Below are positions 45,568-55,600 of a DNA stretch of 64,000 bases, piece after piece. Origin of the DNA: Syngnathus acus (lineage: Eukaryota; Chordata; Actinopteri; Syngnathiformes; Syngnathidae). The notes under the pieces were generated by a model, which worked only from the letters and a program-made list of their open reading frames with translations, was not told the origin of the DNA and searched no databases. The DNA lies in assembly GCF_901709675.1 (NCBI RefSeq), contig NC_051102.1, positions 10,363,412-10,427,411 on the forward strand. Direction: 5' to 3'. The stretch's first letter is position 1; the number at the start of each line of letters is the position of its first letter. The translations under genes and the position numbers were made by a program.

Positions 45568-47450
45568 CGCGTTCCAATATGTTTCCCAAGTTACCCTCGT
45601 TAAGCGCACCTGCGTGAAAAGTTTTAGCCACTTTCACGTTCTGCAGGAGCTAAAACTTTTCACGCAGGTGCACTTAACGAGGGAATCACATGGACACTCC
45701 ATTAGGTACACCGCCATTTTCAAGCGTACCTAATAACAGGCCACTTTATTAGGGAAATATCATGGTCAAAGGTCACAGGTGTCAAGCTCTAGTCCTCGGG
45801 GGCCGCGTTCCAATATGTTTCCCAAGTTACCCTCGTTAAGCGCACCTGCGTGAAAAGTTTTAGCCACTTTCACGTTCCGCAGGAGCTAAAACTTTTCACG
45901 CAGGTGCACTTAACGAGGGAATCACACGGACACTCCATTAGGTACACCGCCATTTTCAAGCGTACCTAATAACAGGCCACTTTATTAGGGAAATATCATG
46001 GTCAAAGGTCACAGGTGTCAAGCTCTAGTCCTCGGAGGCCGCGTTCCAATATGTTTTCCAAGTTACCCTCGTTAAGCGCACCTGCGTGAAAAGTTTTAGC
46101 CACTTTCACGTTCTGCAGGAGCTAAAACTTTTCACGCAGGTGCACTTAACGAGGGAATCACACGGACACTCCATTAGGTACACCGCCATTTTAAAGCGTA
46201 CCTAATAACAGGCCACTTTATTAGGGAAATATCATGGTCAAAGGTCACAGGTGTCACGCTAGTCCTCGGGGCCGCGTTCCAACATGTTTTCCAAGTGACC
46301 CTCGTTAAGCGCACCTGCGTGAAAAGTTTTAGCCACTTTCACGTTCTGCAGGAGCTAAAACTTTTCACGCAGGTGCACTTAACGAGGGAAACACACGGAC
46401 ACTCCATTAGGTACACCGCCATTTTCAAGCGTACCTAATAACAGGCCACTTTACTAGGGAAATATCATGGTCAAAGGTCATAGGTGTCAAGCTCTAGTCC
46501 TCGGGGCCGCGTTCCAACATGTTTTCCAAGTGACCCTCGTTAAGCGCACCTGCGTGAAAAGTTTTAGCCACTTTCACGTTCCGCAGGAGCTAAAACTTTT
46601 CACGCAGGTGCACTTAACGAGGGAATCACACGGACACTCCATTAGGTACACCGCCATTTTCAAGCGTACCTAATAACAGGCCACTTTATTAGGGAAATAT
46701 CATGGTCAAAGGTCATAGGTGTCAAGCTCTAGTCCTCGGGGCCGCGTTCCAACATGTTTTCCAAGTGACCCTCGTTAAGCGCACCTGCGTGAAAAGTTTT
46801 AGCCACTTTCACGTTCCGCAGGAGCTAAAACTTTTCACGCAGGTGCACTTAACGAGGGAATCACACGGACACTCCATTAGGTACACCGCCATTTTCAAGC
46901 GTACCTAATAACAGGCCACTTTATTAGGGAAATATCATGGTCAAAGGTCATAGGTGTCAAGCTCAAGTCCTCGGGGCCGCGTTCCAACATGTTTTCCAAG
47001 TGACCCTCGTTAAGCGCACCTGCGTGAAAAGTTTTAGCCACTTTCACGTTCCGCAGGAGCTAAAACTTTTCACGCAGGTGCACTTAACGAGGGAATCACA
47101 TGGACACTCCATTAGGTACACCGCCATTTTCAAGCGTACCTAATAACAGGCCACTTTATTAGGGAAACATCATGGTCAAAGGTCATAGGTGTCAAGCTCT
47201 AGTCCTCGGGGCCGCGTTCCAACATGTTTTCCAAGTGACCCTCGTTAAGCGCACCTGCGTGAAAAGTTTTAGCCACTTTCACGTTCTGCAGGAGCTAAAA
47301 CTTTTCACGCAGGTGCACTTAACGAGGGAATCACACGGACACTTCATTAGGTACACCGCCATTTTCAAGTGGACCTAATAACAGGCCACTTTATTAGGGA
47401 CATATCATGGTCAAAGGTCACAGGTGTCACGCTCTAGTCCTCGGGGCTGC
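45568..47450. repeat. Tandem array of 235-bp units with internal hairpins (8 units plus a partial ninth)
   Basis: Counting from the CCGCGTTCCAA motif, units start at 45568, 45803, 46039, 46272, 46507, 46742, 46977 and 47212, with a degenerate ninth at 47447; spacings are 233-236, mostly 235. Each unit has a near-perfect hairpin: 33-nt arms (CTCGTTAAGC...TTTTAGC and its complement, one mismatch) round a 20-nt loop, then an imperfect palindrome TCCATTAGGTAC...GTACCTAATAA. Units are very alike, pointing to recent expansion or homogenisation. Repeated 68-codon frames inside it (starting MVKGHRC) are repeat sequence, not genes. Confidence 0.95.
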
Positions 47451-47589
47451 GTTTCAATGTTTTCCAAGTTAGCAAGTAAGTTTGCTCTGCCTACTTGGGG
47501 GCGGGGCCACCTTATGTATTTACACATAAATACTTGCATTTGTTTGCATATGCATACAAAGCGAGGTTCCAATTCTAAAAGCATAAGTA

Positions 47590-47670
47590 TATGCTCACGC
47601 CTGGGATCGAACCAGATTCTACCGAGCGAGAGCCCATGTCACTAACCAGTCGGCTATTTCAACCTGGCAA
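47590..47670 (-). repeat. tRNA-like sequence / SINE head
   Basis: On the minus strand an A-box-like TAGCCGACTGG (47646-47656) and a B box GGTTCGATCCCAG (47601-47613) are about 32 nt apart, as in tRNAs and tRNA-derived SINEs. The acceptor stem is not intact, so it is a SINE head or tRNA pseudogene inside the inverted-repeat element. Confidence 0.6.
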
Positions 47671-47781
47671 TTGCCGGCCGTCTGCATTGTTTTGTACTAG
47701 CGATGTGCATTCCAGCTCAAGTGAAGGGAATCTTTAGAATCGGTTCACTCAAAAGCGTAAAACACTGTCATATATAGCAGT

Positions 47782-48575
47782 TAACCAAATGTCTGATTTT
47801 CATGTTTTAATTGGCGAATATAAAAGCAAGGAATAAAACACCAGACAAGTTTTAAATGTTTATTAAAATAATAACAGTAGATTTCAAACCAGCAATCTAA
47901 TGTGAAATTGCAGTAGATATATTGGATGACAATATTTATGCGTATATATGCATACACGTTATTTTAAGTGTTATAAAATCAAGATTACCCAAAGAGAAGC
48001 ATAATCTCCCCGTTGTTGCATAACGGTGCATCCCTTCATGCAATAGAGTTAGCCGTTAGCTTGGAGAAAACGTGCATAAAAGAAGTGGTGTTTCAGTGAG
48101 CGGTTCTTTCTTTCCTTGGCAAATCCTAAATCGACATTCTGGCTTGCATAGTTCACGCCAGGAGGGAGACGACGCAACACGTTCACTGACTGATTCGTTG
48201 ATGCACGAATGGGAAAGAAGGCAGTTGACCCATTGACTCGCTCGCGAACGGGAAAGTCAGGATTCATTCCCTCACTGATCCGTTCTCGCGATGAACTGGA
48301 AATCACTCACTCACTGACTCGTTCACTCACAGATCCGTTCAGTTGTTGAACGGGAAATGCAAGGGCCCCAGGAAGAGTAGCGCTGGCATTGCCATAGCTA
48401 ATGGGGATCCTAAATAAAACAATTCACGACTCGTTCGTGAACAGGAAGTTACGTCATTTTCTTCTTCGTTTTATTTTACGGCGAGGTGGCACCAGCTTCA
48501 ATGCGCATTACCGACACCTACTGGTTGAAGTCATATGAACTGAGAAAAGAATGAATCACTTTAGGAAGTGATTCG
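47782..48575 (-). repeat. Right arm of the inverted repeat
   Basis: Reverse-complement partner of 44197-45146, shorter by about 150 bp because of internal deletions. Its outer end lies 363 bp upstream of the hes6 start codon. Confidence 0.8.
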
Positions 48576-48665
48576 AGAATTCTGAGAATAAGGTCAGACT
48601 TCTGAGAATAAAGTCAGAATTTTGAGAATAAAGCCAGAATTCCGATTTTAAAGTCAGAATCCTGT
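48574..48665. repeat. Short tandem repeat, unit about 20 bp (GAGAATAAAGTCAGAATTCT-like)
   Basis: Four to five degenerate copies directly follow the outer end of the right arm. Confidence 0.8.
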
Positions 48666-48937
48666 CACCCCTCGTTTTTTTTGTTTTTTTCCTTCACTGG
48701 CCCTAATCCTCTTCCGTAGATTCGAACACTCTCGTTCACTGAAAAAAGAATTCGTTCTTTTGCACGTATCGTTCACTCATGACCCAACACTAAAAGAAGC
48801 CAGGTCTGCTGGCCGAGCCGTCTGTCTCGCCATTGAGGAGCTCCAACGTCTTTTTGGGGATCTTCGAAAGACACTTGCAAGGTCTTCGTCAGTTTTGTTT
48901 TTTGGAGGGAGGGAGGGGGGCGGTCGGGTTAGCAGCA

Positions 48938-50264
48938 ATGGCCCCCACCCGTAAGCACACATCGACCGACCACTCCGCAGACGGACTCAAACCTGACAGA
49001 AAGGTAATGAATAAATCATACAGCAAAGGGCAAAGAGCGTTTTATTAAAAGTGTACCGTCATTATTGTTTTGGTGGCGCTAATATAGATGAGGAAACCTC
49101 TGGTGGAGAAGAAACGACGAGCTCGTATCAACGATAGTTTACACGAACTCAGGGCTCTCATTGCGGATACAGAGGTAAGAAACACATTCTCATTTTAATA
49201 GGACAAGCATTTTTTACAAGCTAAAATGGAGCTAAATTGGACAAATATGTGCTCGTGTGTGTGCCTCGCGTAGCAACTCAATTCAAAGATGGAGAACGCT
49301 GAGGTACTGGAGATGACGGTCAAACGTGTGGTGAGCATCCTGCAAAACCAGGCTCAAGGTAAAGAGAAAAAAAACTATTACAAACGCTTAACACTGTTAG
49401 TCGAGGTATCTACATTTTATGGCTGAAAATTCAGAATTCTATCAATTCCGCTTGGCACCCAAACCGCTGCCCCCCCCCCCCCCCCCAAAAAAACAAAAAA
49501 CTGGCTCAATGCTGCATTCATGGACAGCTGGAAATTCTACACACTGTATTCATACATTTTGTTTTTACATACATTGTTTTTATCCCCTGTTATTCACGGG
49601 CAGCTGGAAATTCTAAACACTGCATTCATGCATTTTGTTTTTACATCCATTCCCTGTCATTGTGAAAAAACATCACGTTGAGACTTTCTAACACATGCTC
49701 AGTCAAATTGTGACTCACACAACACAAAATGAAGCAACAACCAAAGGAACCGCTGCCTTGTGGTGACTTGTTGCATTCCAAGCAATGTTTTGAAATGTCT
49801 CCACACCTTTTTGTTTGTTTCTGTTGATTCCAGAGGTGGACGCCGTCAACCGAGAGGCATGTGAGCGTTTTGCGGCTGGTTACATCCATGGCATGCACGA
49901 TGTGCACAATTTTGTGTCTTACCTCCCGGGAATGGACCCCACTGTAGCGGCCGAGCTACTCAACCACCTCCTCGAGAGCATGCCCCTGCATGGCCAGGAC
50001 CACCTCAGGGCCTCGTTTTGGGACGCAGACCCCTTTGGCGGCCCCGTCGCGCCGGAGCAAACTCCGGGTTTGCAGGTGTCCTCGGCCCCTTCCTCTTCCT
50101 CCAGCGACGACCTTTGCTCGGACATGGAGGACACTGACTCAGAGGCATCGTCTTCCGAGGAGTCAGAAGAAAGTCAAATTTCTTCATCGGAAGAATCTGA
50201 GTCGCAGGACGTGCCAGGATGTGTGTCCTTAAATGGATCCAAATCTGTTTGGAGACCCTGGTAG
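48938..50264 (+). CDS. hes6: HES6 (Her13-type) bHLH-Orange transcription factor, four exons, 222 residues
   Basis: HES6 is a nuclear co-factor of HES/Her repressors in neurogenesis, myogenesis and, in fish, the segmentation clock. Exons 48938-49003, 49088-49174, 49274-49358 and 49834-50264 join in phase. Residues 23-75 form the bHLH (RKPLVEKKRRARINDSLHEL, then EVLEMTVKRVV). The loop between helices is short (DTEQLNSKMENAE), a known mark of HES6 versus HES1. The Orange domain follows (ACERFAAGYIHGMHDVHNFV, SYLPGMDP). A serine/acidic region precedes the C-terminal WRPW Groucho-recruiting tetrapeptide. It is convergent with per2, as in human 2q37.3. Its near promoter abuts a repeat element. Confidence 0.96.
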
Positions 50265-50841
50265 ACTGAAATGGTTGTCAGTGGTATGAGTACTTAGTAT
50301 CGGTATCAGTGAGTGCTGGTGAATACATACTGTGGTAGCGATCAGAAAAAGATCAACATCTCCAACGTCACTGATACAGATATTCTAATTTATTGTTACA
50401 GTAAGTTCAAAATGACTTGGGCATTAATACAGTTGGGTGTTTTTTTTGAACAACAAAATGGGGAAAAAAGTTATGCAAGTTATGCAGCTAAGTTTAATAC
50501 GTTTTTGAATTTTTGGTGTTTGCATAAATCCATCTGATTAAAAGTTTGAATGATTAATTTCTTATTTGTTTATAAATTATTACTTATTTTTTTAAGGTGG
50601 TTATATTGTATTAATAATATGCAAGAAATAACATTAGAACCTTTTCAAAACACGGCTTTGTGACAGTTGACATTTCTTGGATGTTTGTCAAACGAGCCCA
50701 CGCGACACCCTCCTTCTACGATATTAGTTAACATTCAGCAACGGCCGTTCATTTGCGTACATGACGTAGGCAGTGCAGAGGTGTTAAAGATGAGTGAGTG
50801 TGTACGACCTCTAGGATAGACAAGCAAAGACATTTGCAGCA

Positions 50842-50847
50842 AATAAA
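50842..50847 (+). terminator. hes6: Possible poly(A) signal of hes6
   Basis: AATAAA 578 bp after the stop codon; the first clear hexamer downstream on the plus strand. Confidence 0.45.
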
Positions 50848-51099
50848 TCAGAATTTTCAGACCAGTTCAATAAAAATTAGAACTATGTTGTGGTACACTG
50901 GCTGAGAATCACAGCTCGACATGCTGATATATCATTCGCATCATTGAGGTTGCAAAAATATGTACCGAATCCACAATACAGGCTATTTAGTCATGCTAAT
51001 AGCTCCATGGGGGTCCCTCCTGGGGGCCACAGCTTTTCTTTCTCCCTCCCGTCCTGACTCCTGCGGCCCGCATTAGAAAACCTGGCATCGGCTTCTGTG

Positions 51100-51851
51100 A
51101 TGTGCGGGCAGGGTGTCGTTGGTGACGCCGTAACACTTGCGAGTGAGGAAACGGTAAAGATGGCACTCTTTTGATGTAGATTCCTTGTTTTGCTACGGGG
51201 CCTTTTCTAGGAATTGCTTCAAAGGAGTCTTGAGCCGTACAGGAAAATTCACATGAACAAACGCTTACATAGTACTAGGAGGAGTACATTGTTTGAATGA
51301 TGACCATTGAAGGACTGGCTGGCTAATTAGTCGAGTATTCATTTGAGGTTGTTTTTTTTTGTCAATTATTGGTCAATGATTAGTCAATGAATTGAATCAA
51401 ACAAATATCTCAAATCATTTTGGTTCTTTTTAAGTAAATCAGAAGAAAAGTTTTTATCATTTTTGGTGCACTGTCTGACACCCAACAGTAGCCTAGCGCC
51501 TGTTTTGTTTTTAAATAAAAAAAAAAAAAAAAGAAAATTAACATTTTATATTATGGATATGTTTTTTTTTTTTTTTTTAAATAAGTGTTTGCATCAGCTG
51601 TATTATCTTTTTCAAGCCTGAAAAATGTCAAGGCCTGAAAATAACCTTGCTTGGCTTTGCAGACGCCCAAAGTCTGCAATGAGGCTTCCAACTACAGGGG
51701 GGCGGCTGCCTCACGTTCACACCTCATCCCAAAGTGTGAAGATGATGAGGAGGAGGAGGCTGCCGCCTTTGACCCCAACATGCTGAGTCTGCAGGATCTG
51801 ACCCCCAAGAAATTTGCATTCGGAAGGTCAATCTCCGCAAGACTTTTGTGA
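51100..51851 (+). CDS. Unidentified small two-exon gene candidate (80 residues)
   Basis: I do not recognise this protein. A candidate first exon 51100-51153 (MCGQGVVGDAVTLASEET) ends at a donor ACG|GTAAAG. The second exon 51663-51851 follows a good acceptor (CTTGGCTTTGCAG|ACG) and stays in phase 0. It encodes TPKVCNEASNYRG, an acidic stretch (CEDDEEEEAAAFDP), then NMLSLQDLTPKKFAFGRS and ISARLL before a stop. Exon 2 has coding-like composition (varied codons, GC-rich third positions) in AT-rich surroundings and is the better supported half. The first exon is weaker, and a different upstream exon is possible. It lies between convergent hes6 and per2. It could also be the last exon of a longer gene or an old remnant. 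Confidence 0.4.
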
Positions 51852-52605
51852 TTTCTCGCATTGAAGTGCAGATGGCTCAGCTTAAAAAGAAAAAACATTT
51901 TTTTCCATGTTTCTTAAAAATCTTAAACAATGAGTGAATCTATCTCTTAACATGTGAATGAATTGCTGCAGCCACCATTCAGGATTTGCACAGCACACAT
52001 TCTTGCTCCTTAAAATATTCCTTTTGAAGTAAAAGTTCCATTGAATAAGTAGTCTTCATCTCACATTATTTACTATCAGAGTGCAAAACCAACAAAGATA
52101 CACAGAAACAATGGTCCTCCAACATCACTCACAAAAGTGCGCTTGTGCGTTCCACAGAGACAGTGTTGTTACACATCACAAATGCAGTCCAAAACCAGTT
52201 GGGTCCAACAAAACCCAATCTGGCTCAAAAATGGACTGATCTATCACTTTCTGGGTTGTTTTGGGAGAAATAATTGAGCCAAGTAGTGGCTCGCTCCATT
52301 TTTTTTTTTTTTTTCCTACCCTCCTGAAGCTCCCTTTTTGTGTCTCTTCTTCAGTGCTTGACAAAAAATAGACATTAAAAAAAAGGGCACTTTTTGTTTT
52401 TAAATAAAGCAGGGCAAAACATAAAACAACAAAATTGCAGTCATCACTCAGTGTTTGTCGTTTTAACGCTCCTCTTGCGTTCACACATCAAATTGAGTCA
52501 TTTAAAAAGTAGAAAAAAAGAGATATTCCGGTGAAATATATACAATATGTACAAGGAATTCATTTTGTATGTTTTCAAGTTGAGTTGAAGACATCCTTTT
52601 TAGGA
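51852..52605. other. Gap between the candidate small gene and per2; probable per2 3' UTR
   Basis: No coding sequence is recognised. The right part must contain the per2 3' UTR (minus strand); no clear minus-strand AATAAA was picked out. Confidence 0.5.
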
Positions 52606-55600
52606 TTAATGAAAAGTACTTGTTTGAGTCTGAGAGGTCACGGAGGAGTCGACCACGGAGGAGGGATCCTCTTGGGGGGTACTCTGGGAGTGCCCCTCCA
52701 CTAGGGGGTCCTGCTCAACAAGTTCTAAGTCCAGGAGGTCATCTGTGGGTGGGACGTGGATGGCGCCGTCGCAACACGAGCACACCTGGACGAGGATAAC
52801 ATGTTGGATGAATGAGGACGCCCGATTGGCCGCTTCATTAGGTACACGCGTACAACGCAGGGAAATCACGTACGTCTGTCGTATCTGAAATTGTGCCATT
52901 AAAAATGAAACAAGCTTGTTTTGCAGCGCACCTTGACATCCAAGACTTTGGGCAGCCCCCCCTTCTTCATCCAGGGGTGCACCCGCATCAGCTCCTTCTT
53001 CTGCTCCTCGGTGAAACTGGGCTGGCTCTTCTGCATCAGGCTCAGCTTCTCGCGGTCCTCCTTGAGAACTTTCTGGATGTCGCTGTCAATAAAACCAAAA
53101 TCACATTCATCATCGGGTCACGAATGTTTGAAGAGCAGCAAACGTGCTGTGCTAGCGGTTTGGGTAGGTCTGGTTGAGCAGAGATTGAAAGACGAGTTTT
53201 TGCCAAAACAGGATTTGGATGTTTTTAAATTAGGCGCTTACCGCGAGGGCATCTGGTAGGTCATCATGACTTTGTCGTCAGCCTTGGCCATGAGGAGCCA
53301 AACGGGGTCTCGGAGAACGTTGTCGCTGTCGTCCGGGTGACCTTTCACCTTCTGACTCTTCTGTGACGAGTCCACGCTTCCAAAATATTTGCTGCTGTTG
53401 CTATCTGATGGCCAATAATTCAACAGCGAGATTGACTAAAAGCTAACTTTGGGAGCAACAAAGTGACGTTGGATGATTTCGCCTCACCTGCCCCGCTGGC
53501 CGAAATTCCGCTGTTGGACGTCCGGCCGTTGGAGGTCCCGCTGGCCGAGGTGCCGTAGCCGTTGGAGCGCGAGCGCACAGACCCCGAGGTGGCCGAGCCG
53601 GTGCCCGAACACGAGTCCTCCTGCAGGATGATGTCCAGCATGTCGCTGGACAACGAGGTGTTGTCGCTGTTGTTGCAGTCACCGCGAGAGCTCGCCTGGG
53701 AGGGAGACACACAAGCGATGTGACATCAATTAGTCATCCTCAGCAGTAGGTGGCGCTATACTAGGGCAGTGTGACACGTCAGCTGCATCCGAAAGAAACG
53801 TCTTTGTTCACAAGATTTGATCATTGCATTCAATCAAATTGTATGTCTAAAAAGTGCTAAAGGTGGTATCAAACATTCCTCTTTCTCAAACCTAACAGGA
53901 TTAAATCAAATCAAAATGAGTGTGGCCATAATTTGACCCTCCCCACATTGTGGTTGACGTGTTGCTTTTCACCATTTTGAAAAGCCAGCCGTAGAAGCAC
54001 CAAGGTGAATTTGTCTGAGCATTTTAGTGACAGAGACGCAAATGGTCTTCATAGCATGAATGGTCTCCAACTATCAAGAGGTTCTTAAATAAATACGCAC
54101 AGCAGCAGTTGATCACAGGGGCGTTAACGGACATATGGAATTGAGTAGGGATGGGATTGGACAAGGATGAAAAGCTTTCGGCCGGTCAGCCTACCTGACT
54201 GCTGCAAGCCCTCAGCCTAGAAGAGAACATGCCTTTATCCCAAGACAAACGCTCACAGACATGGATCGTGCCCTCGCAAGACAACGGTCCAGGCGGACCA
54301 AGGAGACTGAGAGATGGCTAAAGGGTGTAAGGCATAATACAGCACGTGTTAACACCCAGACGAAGCTCGGGACCAAATCTGGCTTTGATACAGGGCATAT
54401 AGAAATACATTCTCAATTTGGGGAGGAAACTTTCACTCAAGTGAGAGGTGATCGGTTGCGCTCGGGCTCAGCAGGCCCCACCCACAATGGCAACTTGCAG
54501 GGAGGTGCGGCACATACACACACACACAGAGAGAGGATACAGTGCTCCCCGCTGTATTGGCCAAACCACTTGAATATAGTTAAAGCATGTGAGATTTTGG
54601 TTCTGTTTTTATCGCAGAATTTCCCCTGTAGCGGGTTGGGTTCGGAAAATAAAGCGGGGTTCACTGTATTCCGTTTGGGGCCGGGGGAAAGTTTCGCCGT
54701 TTCATAGCCTACCTGATTCAGCTCTTTGGTTTGGCTCCCGACCGCCGCTTTCTCCCGTTCGGTGGCGTTGGCGCCTTGACCTCCGGGGGGCAACGTTGTG
54801 CCATCCTGCCGGTCTCCAGAGAGCTCCAACTCCAGGAGGTTCAGAGGAGAACTGCAGCGAGACTGGAAGAGTGGCGGCGATGCAGACTGCGGCGTGGAGG
54901 CGCGAGACTGGCCCTCCGCCGGGACTTTGGGAGCTTCCGAAGCAGGCGGGGGGAAGTAGAAGGATGGCGTCACGTAGCCCACTTGGGGTGGATAGGGTCT
55001 CTGGGGGTTGAATGGGGCTGGAGTCATGATGGTGGCTTGCCCGGGGAAGGTGGCTTGGCCCATCTCGGGGTGGTACGCCGGTTGCTGAGGTCCGGGGCCC
55101 AAGGCCGGGTAAAGGTAGTTGGGTAGCACAAGAGCCATGACCATGGGTGCTACGTAGGGGGAGTGAGTGACCCCTGGGGGGCAAGGAGGAGCCCCTTGAT
55201 TGTCAGCGAAGCCTTGCAGGGGGGTATTCACCAGGGCCACCACCGAAGGATCGCTGGGGAAAACCTGGAGGGGGAAGCCCGGGAAGGCTGCAGGGAACAT
55301 GGACTGAGATGTGTCCGAAGCAGACCAGGATGTGGGGTTGAGGCCTTGGTTCAGGGGAGGACCTCGCGGCGGCTGCTGCTGCTGCCTCGGATAAGACGCG
55401 GTGCTGTCTGAGGACTCGGTCTGCTTGGCTCGCTTGGATTTGGTCTTTCTGTTGCGCGCAGCGCGCTGCCCCGCGTTGAGCTTGCACCCGGGGCCGCTTC
55501 GCTTTGCACGCTGAGCAGCCGGAGAGACTGTGAAGATAAAACGATTGTCAAAGTGGAACACACACATTCCAACAATCGGGCCAAATGTGAGCCTTTTTCC

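Larger units (their letters stand above)
44197..48575. mobile_element. 4.4-kb inverted-repeat (fold-back-like) composite element
   Basis: The left arm (44197 to about 45146) and right arm (about 47782 to 48575) are inverted copies of each other. Shared blocks include the outer palindrome GAATCACTTCCTAAAGTGATTC, the segment with CCAGTAGGTGTCGGTAATGC, GGATCCCCATTAGCTATGGC, and the inner GTCTGGTGTTTTATTCC. The centre holds two CRE-bearing units, eight 235-bp tandem units and a tRNA-like sequence. No transposase is present. It fills nearly all of the gap between the ITM2-like gene and hes6. A clear target-site duplication was not found, so the outer limits are where similarity stops. Confidence 0.8.

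Noticed and set aside
46467-47378. A row of near-identical 68-codon open frames beginning MVKGHRC
   Set aside because: They repeat every 235 bp because the DNA is a tandem array; no splice signals, no protein family, and the frames span hairpin arms.
44433-48306. Homologous open frames in both arms of the inverted repeat (NPDFPVRERVNGSTAF...)
   Set aside because: They are mirror copies of one repeat, differ by frame-disturbing indels, and match no transposase or known domain.
54702-55184. Other long frames on both strands across the per2 proline-rich exon
   Set aside because: GC-rich composition of a real exon keeps shadow frames open; they have no independent support.
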